From the NCBI GenBank assembly GCA_001051155.2, contig JYIP02000004.1, forward strand, positions 5,016,383 to 5,080,382: a stretch of 64,000 bases of DNA. Direction: 5' to 3'. The notes under the pieces were generated by a model. That model was not told the origin of the DNA, made no database searches, and was given only the letters and a program-made list of their open reading frames with translations. The stretch comes from Chrysoporthe austroafricana (lineage: Eukaryota > Ascomycota > Sordariomycetes > Diaporthales > Cryphonectriaceae). Positions 22,540-34,590 of this stretch are shown here, one piece after another. Position 1 is the first letter of the stretch, and each line of letters begins with the position of its first letter. The translations under genes were made by a program, and so were the position numbers.

Positions 22540-25500
22540 TCTTCCGTTATTATTTGTTTAAGTAATTTGTTAATGCTCGAAATGCATTCTGTAAGTTGGC
22601 TTTGGGTTCCTACGAATTTTCGCTTGCCGGGTAGTCTTTCTATTTGATAAGGTATTCGGGGTCGTAATCTGGTTTGCAATGCTTGAGGATTCGTTCGATT
22701 TCGTATTCTGGCTCGTTACTTTCGATCTGGATACTTTTATTTGTTTGGGTTGATTTTGATACTAGTTCGAAAAACGAAATGTGAAATACCGGATGGATTC
22801 TTATTCTATAGGGTAATGCGAGTTCAAAATTGATATTTGAGATTTTCCTTAAGATTTTGAATGGTCCTAATTTCTTATAATCCAGTAAATGAGAGGGTCT
22901 TATTATTTTAATGTATTCTTTCTATCGGACAAGGTAGACTTTATTTCTTTCCTGCAGGATTGGTCTTTCAATCCTTTTGGAATTAGCGTATTTCGTTATT
23001 TTCTTTTGTACGAATTTCAGCTCTTTCTGGAATTCTTCCTGAATCTTCTTAATTCTTTTGACTTATCTTTCTGCAGCTTTTGCATTTATTTTTGATATTT
23101 TATCGTAATAAGCTGTCGGATTATAGCCGTAAAGTGCGTAAAATAGTAACTTTTTTGTTATGCTTATATTTGCGCTATTATATGCAAATTGTGCTAGAGG
23201 TAAGAAGTTAACCTAGTTATCCTATTCGTAATTTATATAGTATCGTAAATATTGCTTAATAATCTGGTTAGTTCTTTCTATTTATTTGTCCGTTTGTAAA
23301 TAGAATGCTATGGATATTTTCTATTATGTTCCGAGTAGTTTCGTAAGTGAGGTTTAGAAGTTTGATACGAACTTTTTATTTCTGTCGGAAATAATTTCTT
23401 TAGGCATGCTATAGTTAGCTATAATCGTTCTGAGAAACGTATATGCAAGTTCTTCCGCTATATTGCTTTTTTTATATAGTAGGAAATAAGCGTACTTGCT
23501 TAGTCTGCAAATTATTACTAGAATGCTATTATACTGTATTCTAGTTAAAGGTTTTCGTAAAAGGGGTAGCTTGGTAATGAAATCCTAGCTAATAGATTGC
23601 TAAACTGCTTCCGGAACCGGGAATAGTTGGAACAATTTATAGGGCTTGTAATATTCGATTTTGTTTTTCTTGCAGCTATCGTATTCTCGTAAGATTCTTT
23701 CGATCTTTCGTCTGAATCCTAATAGATTCCAGTATCTCTTGATTCTTTCGTAAGTAGCTCTGATTCCTTGGTAATTATATGCAAGTGCATTATATATAGT
23801 CTTGATATATTTGTCTTGTTCTTTGGTAATTATATTTTCTGGCTTCTTTTGATTGCTATCGATCCGGATAATTGTATTGAGTTCCTTTGCTTCGTTTATA
23901 AGGCTGCCGTTTTTATCTTGCCTGAAGATATTCTATAGTTCCTTGGGTTCTATATCCTAATAATCTGCTCGTTTGCTAAAAGCATTTGCTCTGCCGTTCT
24001 CTGATCCTTTGCAATATATGATTTTTAGGTCAAATTGTGAAAGGAATTCTGCTTATCTGACTTGTCGTTTGTTCAGGACTTTTGTTATTATAAATATTAT
24101 CAGGTTCTTGTAATCTAAATGCATTATTATCTAGTATTTTGTTCCGATTAAGTAGTACTGCTATTTTTCGAATGCTTTTATAATTGCTATAAGCTTTTTG
24201 TTTGGGATGCCGTAATTGAGTTCTGGGCCGTTCAGCTTTTTTGAGAAGTTGCTTACGATCTTGAGATGTCTTTAGTTATCTCGCTAGCTTAGTTATCTGC
24301 CGAGTGCGTAATTTAACGTATCGGTTTCGATTTCGAATAGTTTATTTGGGTTTATTTCGCAGAATATAAGTTCTGATATAATTCGTTTTTTAATTTTGTC
24401 GAATGCTTCTTATGCTTCTTTAGTCTATTTGAATCTATAATCCTTCTTTATAAGGTCTGTAAGTGGTCGTGCAATCTTATTGTAATCTCGAATGAATTAT
24501 CGGTAGAAGTTAGCATAGCCGAGAAATGCTCTGATTTCTTTAGTTCTTTCCGGTACGGGCTATTCTCTTACTGCTTGAATTTTGTTTTTCTGCATACTAA
24601 TTTGTCCTGGCTCGATAGTATAGCCTAAATAATCGACTTTCTATTAATGGAATTGGCATTTATTCGATTCTATAAGAAATTTATTATCCTATAATATCTG
24701 AAATACTTATTATATATGCTGTCTGTATAATGCAAGGTCTTTGGAATAGATAAGGATATTATCGAAATAGACGATAATAATAATATCCAGGTATTCGCGA
24801 AAGACGTTATTGATTATTTCCTGGAAGGACGCTAGTGCATTGGTCAATCCAAAAGGCAAGATTATATACTCGAAATGTCCGTAACGAGTTCTGAAAGCCG
24901 TTTTCCAGATATTATCTTCCTTGATTCGAATATAGTAATATCCTTCTTTGAGATCCAGAATAATGAACCATTTTGCTCCTATTAATCGGTCTCGCATTTC
25001 TCCTATTAGCGGTAGGGGATACCTATTTTTGATCGTAATGTTATTGAGCTATCGGTAATTTATGCAAAGTCGTAATTTGCTATTCTTTTTCGGGACAAAC
25101 AGGATTGGATATCCTGCTAGTAATTGTAATTTCCGTATATAGCCTCTTTTGAGGTTTTTGTCGATATATTCTTTGAGTGCTTTGAGTTTTGCCTGGTTAA
25201 GCTTATAGATAAGGTAGTTTTGCGGTTTTGTTCCTTCTTTCAGTAGGATCTTATAATCGAAAGGGCTATATTCAGGTAAGCCGTTATCGAATTTTCCTTG
25301 CTATAATTTCTTAAATTCGTAATATTCCCGTAATACGTTTTTGAAATCTAGTAGCGGTCTTTTTTCGTCTTTTGCGATCTGTAAGAATATAAGGTATCGC
25401 TATACGTATCTTATTTCGCTAGCTTCTTATTTCTGAGGCTTTCTTGCTTCTGATAGTTTCGAATATTTGCTGAATGCCGAGCCGAATTATTTTCTGGTAT

Positions 25501-28179
25501 ATTCGTGCTATAGGAATTATATTTCCTTATAGTTCCATAGTTCGCATTTCTTTGTATTGCTTCGTGCTTAACCGATCCTCTATCGGTCGATAGTTACTTG
25601 TAATTTTGGTTCGTTCCTAACTTTTGTTTGGAAGTTCAAAGTATCTGTAACCCTTCCTTGTATCGTAGCTTATCTTTCTGCCTTAAGGGTATTTATAAGC
25701 CTATTTGAGCGCTTTTCTTCCGTATTATCTTCAGTAATTAGGTCTCTTCCTTTACTGATAATTGCAACCTTTTCAGTAAGTATGGCTTATTTCTATAAAA
25801 TTTAGCTAGTAGTCCAATCGATTCGAGGGTTGTGCTTTTTAAACCAAAGTATTCTTAAGATTAATTCGTATTATATTATATTTGTAATATTAAAGGTAAT
25901 ATTCGTCGTAAGGCTTTGGATCGAAATAAGTAAATAATCAGTTTCTATATCGATTATACTTAAATTATATGCAACCGATTTCCTTTCTATAGTATTAAGC
26001 CTGTAAGAATTTTTCTTTTGCGTCCAAGGAATTTGTTCTTTATTAATAATTTCGGGCGAGATAAAATTTCCTTATGCGCTATTGTCCAATAGTGCGCTAT
26101 ATCGTTATTTTTTGATATATGCATCCAGAATGATATATTCTTTGTTTTTTCTGATAGTGGCATATAGGGATTTTGTAGTCCAGATCGGCTATTGTCCTAT
26201 TACAGGCAATCCTTTCCTTTTAGGGTATCTCGGGCGCTTTTCGCTACTTGCTATATTAGCTTTTTTGCTTGGGCATAGCTTCGTTGCCGATTCTTCTCGA
26301 TTTTCTGCAGCCTATGCCATTCTTTAGCCTTATTTTATATATATATGGAATATGCCGTTACGTAGCATTATTCCTATATAATCTTTCCGTCGATATATAT
26401 TCGTAAGCAGTTATCTAATAGCCCTATATATGCGTTATTATTTTCGATATGCAAGACCTTCCTGAATCTTTTTCTCTTTTCTATAATAGGGTAGATCAAT
26501 TAGTCCTATTCCTTAAGCGGGAACCAATCGTATTTGACTTTCTCGTTAAAGTATATCTGGCAGTTATAGTAAATATAGCTAATCCAGGCAAGTTCGTAAT
26601 GATAAGGGTATAAGTGACTGATCTTTCTATTTTTTTGGGGTAAGCATCCGCTATTCTGGAATAGTATGCTTTGGAAGAGTTCTTTTGTCATAAGCCTGTA
26701 AATAATATATTCCATTTCCGTATATTTGGTTATTCATTTATTGCAATCCTGATAGTTCTTTTGTTAATAGCGGGCTATTTCTTCTATTAATTCCTTATCG
26801 GGAATTGGAATTGGTAGGTTATCCGGCTGTCTGTCGGGGTATATTGATTTTTCGATAGTATTGCTGGATAGTAATAATTCTTCCCTTATTATATTGCTCT
26901 ATCGTTATTCCAGATAGTGATTTAGGGGGTATTTTCCCAAATCTTCTTCGTTCTGTAAGAGCTTTTCGCTAAAATAGTCGGAATTGCTATCCCGGATAAC
27001 CGTATTATAAAATAGGCCTTTTCTGCTTATAGCGAGTTATTGTTATTCTCAAGGCTTATATAGAAATTATTTTGAACTTTCCTTTTCTGAGAAGTGCAGT
27101 ACGCAATAATCGTAATAGCAGGCTGTCCAGCTAAGGCTGCTATGACTAGGGTTTGCTACTTATTCCCGTATAATATTTTTGTTTAGCTGATTGAGTTCCT
27201 ATCGCCGAGCGATACTAAGCTGTTTTTCCGGGACTAGCTTCCATTCTTGCTTCTTTCGTTCTTGCCGACAATTGCGGGCGATATATCCTTTCTTGCCGCA
27301 ATTGTAATAAATAACCCCTTTGCATTGCTTACGTATAAGGGTATTTAGTTCTATAGGCCTAGCATATATAGTACCTGAATAAGCTATGCTGTTTTTGCCT
27401 TTATATTAGAACCTGCATTTCCCAGTATTTGACTAATATCGCGGAATAGTACCGTAATTCTTCTGCCGTTATTGTTATTATTCGTACAGTCGGTTATCGA
27501 TACGGACTGCTTTATTAATAAACTTGCTAAGTTTTTCGGGTCGGTTTTCCTTATAGAGTTCGTCCTTAATTTCTTCTTTGAATCCTGCGTAATAGGCATC
27601 CATAAATGGTTTGTCCTTATAATCGAGGTGGGCAACGATCTGCCGGAATTTCGCTATATAGTCCGCGGCCGAACCAGTTTGTCGAAATGCTTCTAGCTGC
27701 TGTATTGCGGTACGTTATTCGTCCGGGTTTCCAAAAGTCTTAATAAGGGCTGACTCGAAATTGGCATAGCGCTGAAAGATGCGCTTGGTATCTTCCGAGC
27801 GGAATTCCTTACTGTTATCCAAATAGTCGCGAAAGGTTGGCTCTTATTACTGGAAGGCTGTTCTTTCAAGGCGACTTCCCGCGAAGTCGATCTTGTTATA
27901 GGTAGTCCTGAACTGGGTTCCGTAATGCTTGAAATAGGCCTTGAATTGCGTTAAGAAGGCCTGGAAGTCTCCCCGAATGCCTTTGTACGGGCCGGGTTTG
28001 TCGAGCTTGAAAGCTTTGGCCTGCTAGAAGGCATTGAGGCGGATGACTTCGTTCTTGACTTCCTCAAGTTGCTAGTATAAAGCCACGTTCTGTTGCTGAA
28101 GTTGTTCGTTAGTAAGGATAACCGGAACCTTTTCTTGAAAGGCTTGGTTATTGGATAAGGACGGGGTCTGGAATGCCAT
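22540..28179 (-). pseudogene. gag-pol of copy D, few stops
   Basis: Minus strand from ATG 28179 (MAFQTPSLS). Gag is readable to about 27400 and includes GIRGDFQAFLTQFKAYF and AYYAGFKEEIKDELYKE. The CCHC knuckle at 27259-27308 reads YYNCGKKGYIARNC, its first Cys mutated. Protease region near 26060-26110 reads ALLDNSA where D-S/T-GA is expected. RT, RNase H and integrase follow. Chromodomain at about 22620-22740 (PEYEIERILKHC, DPEYLIK). Stops at Gln/Trp positions and Asp-to-Asn changes fit RIP. This is the best copy for rebuilding a family alignment. Confidence 0.9.
24710..24997 (-). pseudogene. Reverse transcriptase core of copy D (95 open codons)
   Basis: Typical Ty3/gypsy RT palm: [17 protein letters not shown] (first catalytic Asp region), [36 protein letters not shown], then VYFDNILIYSKD. 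The YxDD box is FDNI, so the second catalytic Asp is Asn, the change expected from RIP of GAC to AAC. Part of the pol frame. Confidence 0.95.
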
Positions 28180-28241
28180 TATATCCTGAATATTGCTCAA
28201 GGGGTATATACTGGACCGTTCTTGAATAAGAGTTGTCAAAA

Positions 28242-28656
28242 TATTATGAACGCTGTAATAAATCCTAAGATGTACTATAGGGTTAAGGGGTTTATGCTAA
28301 TAAGAGCAGTACCGGATACAATCTTGAGTTTCAAGACGGGTTTACTGGGTATCGCAATATTTATAAGCCAATATGGCTATCAATGATAGGGTTCCAATAA
28401 TACTTAGATTGATAACTGAAAATCTTATTTATTTACTAAGCTGGTAGTTCTTCCAGCTTTATATATTCGTCTTTTCAGTCCTTGGCTTATGTTTGCTCGA
28501 CAGGGCTTACGGTTGCTTACTGAGTCCCGGTAAGCTAGGCTGAGCCCTAGTAACCCTAACCCTGGCTTACGTAATCCTTGCGGGATGCGTATTTTCCTTG
28601 CCTGGTTTGCCCCCAGGTTGGGGTTTTCTCTTCTTCCTATATGCTAGTTCATAACA
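28242..28656 (-). repeat. 5' LTR of copy D (415 bp)
   Basis: TATTATGAAC to GTTCATAACA. Immediately inside, the coding strand reads TTTTGACAACTCTTATTCAAG, with no TGG next to the LTR as a usual tRNA primer site would show. Confidence 0.94.
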
Positions 28657-28661
28657 TTAAG

Positions 28662-29880
28662 CCTGAAATTATAGCTAGTTTTTCTAATTCTACCCGTTTT
28701 TCTAGTTAATTAATAAGTTATTTTAACTAGTTATTTATTTAATTTTAATTTTGTAATTAATTTGTTTCTTTTAATTGCTTAGAATGCTTATTTTATTAAT
28801 TATATTTTTTATTAATTAATTATTATTATTTTCGTAATTAATAAAGGTTTCGATTTTCTAATCGGATTAATTGCTTAATTGCTTTAGTTTTATAATTATA
28901 TTTTTATTTTATTAAAAGGGTTTATATATTAATAATTTTTTTTCTAATAATCTTTAAATGCTTATTATGCATTATTTAAGTTATTAATTAGTTTTTAGCT
29001 ATTTTCGCAAGAATAATAGCTTTTCTATTTAATTAAGTATTCTTTATATATTATTAGTTTTCGGTATTTAAGGATTCGCTTAATTTTATATTCTAATTCG
29101 TTATTTTTGATTTATATTTTTTTTGTTTATTTTGGTTATTCTAAGTATTAATTCGAAAAGCGAAATATAAAATATCGGGTGAATTCTTATTCCGTAAAGT
29201 AATGTGAATTCGAAATTAATATTTAAAACTTTTTTCAAGATTTTGAATAGTCCTAATTTCTTATAATCCAATAAATAAGAAAGTTTAATTATTTTAATAT
29301 ATTCTTTTTATCGAATAAAGTAAACTTTATTTCTTTCTTATAAGATTAGTTCTTTAATCCTTTTGGAATTATTATATTTTATTATTCTTTTTTATATAAA
29401 TTTCAGTTTTTTTTGGAATTTTTTTGGGATTTTCTTGATTTTCCTAATTCGTTTTTCTGCTATTTCTGCATTTGCTCTTAATAGTTCGTTATAATAAGCT
29501 ATTAAATTATAGCTATAAAGTATATAAAACGGTAATTTCTTTATTATGCTTATATTTATATTATTATATGCGAATTATATTAATAATAGCAATTCAACTC
29601 AGTTATTTTATTCGTAATTTATATAATATTATAAGTATTATTTAATAATTTAATTTGTTCGTTCCGTTTATTTATCTGTTTATAAGTGGAATGCTATAAA
29701 TATTTTCTATTATGCTTCGAATAGTTTTATAAGTAAAGTCCAGAAATTTAATACAAACTTTTTATTTTTATCGGAAATAATTTCTTTAAGCATATTATAA
29801 TTAGCTATAATTATTTTGAAAAATATATATACGAGGTTTTCTGCTATACTGCTTTTCTTATAAAGAAAGAAATAAGCGTA
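28662..29880 (-). mobile_element. Copy E, integrase-chromodomain-accessory part in reverse orientation
   Basis: Accessory ORF end (28662-28709, plus strand), chromodomain (around 29050-29110), integrase tail and part of the integrase core, minus-coding. It ends at AATAAGCGTA (29880), exactly where the plus-strand E piece left off at 19653 (...GCAAG). Heavily RIP-damaged, matching the decay level of E. Confidence 0.75.
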
Positions 29881-32470
29881 CTATTTTGAATATATATATT
29901 AACGGTTAATATTACGGCGCATTATTGAATAGCAACGTATAAAGAAATTTTATTTTGCTAGAAATTATTAATAGGGAACGAATCCTTTAGACGCAAAAGA
30001 AGGATTCTTACAAACTTAATACTATAAAAGGAAAAGCGGTTGTATATAACTTTAATATAATCGATAAAGAAATTAATTATTTACTTATTTCAATTTAAAA
30101 CTTTATAACAAAAACTACTTTCGATATTATAAATACAGTATAGCATAAATTAATTTTAAAAATATTCTGGCTTAAAAAGCATAATTTTTAAATCGATTAA
30201 ACTATTAGCTAGATTTTATAAAAATAAGCTATACTTATTAAAAGAGTTGCAATTAATAAAAAAGGGAAAGTCTTAATTATTAAGAATAATATTAAGAATA
30301 TGCATTTAAATAAGTTTAGATATACCTTTAAAGCGGAAAGATTTGCTAAAAGATAAGGAAAAATTACGAATATTTCGAACTTATAATTATAAATTAAAGA
30401 CGGACTGAATTTATAAGCGATTAGCGATTAGCAGTAAATTAATATAGCGCAAAGCATTACGAAAAAATATAGATTATAAAATTATAAAAAAATACAGTTT
30501 CTAGTATTAAGAATATAAAAAGATTACGAAAAGGAATTCGGACTAATAAGTAATAAATATTCAAAATTACCAGAAATTAAGCCTTATAAGCAGAAATAAA
30601 AAGCTAAAGAAACGAAATACGCTTAATAGTACTTTTTATTCTTCTAAATTGCAAAAAACCAAAAAAAACTGCTATTAGAATTCAAAAACGTATTATAAGA
30701 ATATTACGAATTCAAAAAGCTATAGCAAAAGAAATTCGATACCGGCTTATTAGAGTACGGCCTTTATAATTATAAAATCTTATTAAAAAAACGAATTTAA
30801 CTAAAATTCTATTCTATTTACGCTTTCGATAAAGCAAAATTCGAAATATTTAAAGAATATATAAATAAAAACTTAAAGAGAAATTATATACGGAAATTAC
30901 GATTACTTATAAAATATTCAATTCTATTTATATTTAAAAAAACGGCAAATTACGATTCTATATAAATTATTAATAGCTTAACAATATTACGATCAAAAAT
31001 CGATATTTATTATTATTAGCAAGCGAAATGAAAAACTAATTAATCGGAATAAAATAGTTTACTATATTTAATTTTAAAAAGAAATATTATTATATTCAAA
31101 TTAAAGAAAATAATATCTGGAAAATAGCATTTAAGATTTGCTATAAATATTTCGAATATATAATTATACTTTTTAAACTTACGAACGTTCCAATATCGTT
31201 CTAAGAAATAATTAATTATATTTTCTGCAAATACTTAAATAATACAGTAATCGTTTACTTTAATAATATCTTTATTTTTTTCAAGAATTTCGAATTGCAT
31301 AAACGGTATATATGGGAAGTATTCCAAATGCTATAAAATAATAAGTTCTTAATCGAACTTAGTAAATACTATTTCTATAAATAGAAAGTTAATTATTTCG
31401 GATATATTATCGAATTAAAATAAATTAATATATAAGAAAATAAAGTTAAAGCAATACGGGAATAGCTTATATTAAAAAATATTAAAGATATTAAAAAAAA
31501 TTTCGGTTATATTAATTTCTATTAATAATTCATTTAAGATTATAGCAGGATCGCATACTTTATTACGGATTTTATAAAAAAAAATCGGAAATTTAATTAA
31601 TTTCCAAAAATATAAAAGGCTTTCGATAAAATTAAGAAAAGAGTTATATCAGAATTTATTCTTTATAAAGCAAATTCAGAAAAACCTTTCGAAATCGAAA
31701 CCGATATATTAGACTATATACTTAGCGAATAGCTAAGCTAGCGAAACGAATAAAGATATTTCAGAATCGTAAACAATTTTTCGAAAAAATTAAGCAGCTT
31801 AAAACTCAATTATAATATTCCAGATAAGAAATTAATAACAATTGTCAAAACTTTCGAAAAATAATAACAATATTTAATTGGAATTAAATATTAAATTATA
31901 ATATATTCAAATTATAAAAATTTAATAATATTTATAATAACGAAAGTCTTAAATAAATAGCAAATTAAATAAATAGAATTCTTATTATAATTTAATTTCA
32001 AAATTATTTATTGCAAAGGATCTGAAAATAATAAAGCAAATATATTTAGCAAACGATTAAACTATTAAGATATAAAACTTAAAGAACTTTAGAATATTTT
32101 CTAATAAAATAAATATAGCAATTTTATAAACGAAATTAGAGAATTCGATATAATTATTAAGATTAATAATAACGAAAAAGAATTAGAAAATATAACTTTT
32201 AAAAAACAAAACGAATATACCAGGATTATATATAATATATTAATATACGGTTACTAAAAAATTAGAATTACGTATGAAAAAATCAAGAAGCACTGGAATT
32301 CTCTAAGCTTAAAGCGGAAAATCGAAAGAATTTTGCGAGAATATAACAAAATCGAATATTATAAGCCTTATAGATTATTTTAATTATTTTCCATTCCGGA
32401 AGCAATTTGGCAATCTATTAGCTAGGATTTTATTATTAAGCTACTTTTCTTACGAAAACCTTTAATTAAA

Positions 32471-32656
32471 ATGCAATATAATAGCATTTTAATAATAGTT
32501 TGCAAATTAAATAAATACGCTTATTTCTTCTTTTATAAAAAAAGCAGTATAGCAGAAAACCTTATATATATATTTTTCAGAATAATTATAGCCAATTATA
32601 ATATGCTTAAGGAAATTATTTTTAATAGAAATAAAAAGTTCGTATCAAATTTCTAA
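32471..32656 (+). pseudogene. Integrase core segment of copy J
   Basis: 61 open codons in the pol frame, equivalent to A 14034-14219 and L 62971-62753. The second catalytic region reads YNMLKEIIFNRNKKF; the Asp of ISDRN is Asn and the Ser is Phe, consistent with RIP. Confidence 0.85.
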
Positions 32657-33468
32657 ACTTTATTTATAAAGCTATTCGAAATATAATAAAGAATATCTAT
32701 AGCATTTTATTTATAAATAAACGGATAAACGGAACGAACTAACTAGATTATTAAATAATATTTATAGCATTATATAAATTATAAATAAAATAATTGGATT
32801 AATTTGCTATTATTAGCATAATTCGTATATAATAATGCAAATATAAGTACGATAAAGAAATTACCGTTTTACGCATTTTATAGCTATAACCCAATAGCCT
32901 ATTATAATAAACTGCTAAGAGCAAATATAAAAGTAGCAGAAAAACGGATTAAAAAGATTAAAAAGATTCAGAAAAAGCTTTAAGAAAAATTGAAATTTAT
33001 ATAAGAAAGAATAACAAAATATGCCAATTCTAAAAGGATTAAAGGACTAATCCTATAGGAAAAAGATAAAGTTTATTTTATCCGATAAAAGGAGCATATT
33101 AAAACGATAAAACCCTCTTATTTATTAGATTATAAGAAACTTGAATTATTCAAAATCTTAAAGAAAGTTTCAAATATCAATTTTGAATTTATATTACCTT
33201 ATAGAATAAGAATCTATCCGGTATTCCATATTTCATTTTTCGAACTAGCATTTAAATCGACCAAAATAAATAAAATAATATAAATAGAAAGCAATAAATT
33301 AAAATATAAAATCGAACGAATCTTTAAATATCGAAAATTAATAGAATATAAGGAATACTTAATCAAATGGAAAAGCTATTATTCAAACGAAAATAGCTGG
33401 AAACTAATTAGCAATTTAAGCAATATTCAATAAGCATTTAAAAATTATTAGAAAAAGCAATATACTAA

Positions 33469-34080
33469 TTAGCTAGAAAAATAATCGGTATTAGAAAAGC
33501 TAGCTATAGCTTTAAACCCAATAATTAAATTAGCTATTAATTAATCGATTTCCGAACCAAATTGCTATAAAATAGTATTTAGGTTAAAGCTTTCAGGAAA
33601 AGGGCTTTTAGGAACTAAAGGTTTCGCAACGCGACGCTCGGTTTCGGCCTTGCAACGCTCCTTTTCCGCTTTTTCCGCTTCCAATCTCTCTAACTTTTCC
33701 ATATTATCAACCTTTCGACAAACAGCCCGCATTATCTTTTCGAACTATATCCGCTTTTGCTAACGAAAGCGAAATACTTTCTTTTCCGTAGCTTCTAGCT
33801 TATTTTCCAGCTTGCGATATTGCGCGGCGATTTTGCGAAGCTTATTAGGAGTAACGCCCAGAATATCGCAGCGCGAACGATTTAAACGCACGCATTCCGA
33901 ATAATGGGAAGAATCGCGTTCCGATACTTAATAGCTAGGGATATTGCGGCTTTCGCAAAAAGAACAGGATAGCATTTCTATAGCGTTTTGAAACAAAGAT
34001 TCCAGAAAAGCGTTACGATGCTAAAGCTTAATAAAACGGTTAAACCGATTCTTATAAACCCTATTCGATATCTTAATTAA
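33469..34080 (-). pseudogene. Antisense accessory ORF of copy J
   Basis: Minus strand, stop at 33469-33471. From the internal Met at 33975 it reads MLSCSFCESRNIPSYQ, SSHYSECVRLNRSRCDILG, a charged coil (KLENKLEATEKKV, EKLERLEAEKAEKERC) and an acidic FNLN tail. The C-S-F-C and SxCVR...RCD Cys are better preserved than in B. It abuts the end of pol (chromodomain ends about 33440). This stretch is noticeably more GC-rich than the J pol around it. Confidence 0.78.
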
Positions 34081-34162
34081 GAAAGCACGAAAGACAGATA
34101 AAGTTTAAATAGGAAAGCTTATAAAAAAGTATCAGGGATAATAATAAATAGGCAAGGGATAA

Positions 34163-34590
34163 TATTATAAACTAATATATAAGCCTTGCCAGATAATTAA
34201 ACCTAAAATTCTAAAATAGCAGATAGCTTATATAAAAGCTTATATAAGCAAGGGTTAAGGTTAAATAAAATAAGGATTATCGGATTATCTAATAAGCTAG
34301 TAAGCCCGGCTTACTCGCTTATTTAATAAGCCAGTAAGTCCTAACTGAAAAGCCGGATATATAAGGGTAAAATATTTACTAGATAAATTATTATAGCTCC
34401 TTAATCGTAAATCTAAATACTACTTGGACTTTAAGAATTATTCAAGTAATAGCCGCTTTAAGCTTATAAATATTGCGAAAATTCTATGGAAGTATTTCCG
34501 TTATTTGAAGCTTATACTTGGTACCGCTCTTATTAGTATAAACCCTTTAACCTTATAGTATATTTTAGGATTGCTGCAGCGTTTATAATA
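34163..34590 (+). repeat. 3' LTR of copy J (428 bp)
   Basis: TATTATAAAC to GTTTATAATA, family-1 subtype without the 43-bp array. GCTTATATAA is repeated in the promoter-proximal part. Confidence 0.88.

Larger units (their letters stand above)
21351..28656 (-). mobile_element. Copy D: complete, best-preserved family-1 gypsy element
   Basis: 7,306 bp, minus-coding, with two 415-bp LTRs. Flanks are CTAAG (21346-21350) and TTAAG (28657-28661), a 5-bp target duplication with one C-to-T change. It is inserted in the accessory ORF of E. Compared with A, B and E it has higher GC, fewer stops and long legible RT and gag. The LTR lacks the 43-bp array, so it is a distinct subfamily. Confidence 0.95.
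29881..34590 (+). mobile_element. Copy J: 5'-truncated family-1 gypsy element
   Basis: Plus-coding. It starts abruptly in protease (YINGYYYGALLNS) with no 5' LTR or gag. RT about 30960-31330, RNase H about 31640-32070, integrase about 32250-33000, chromodomain about 33320-33440, 3' LTR 34163-34590. The 3' end lies in the chromodomain tail of H1, which resumes GCTTGCTTCG at 34591. Strong decay, including a frame break near 30940. Confidence 0.85.
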
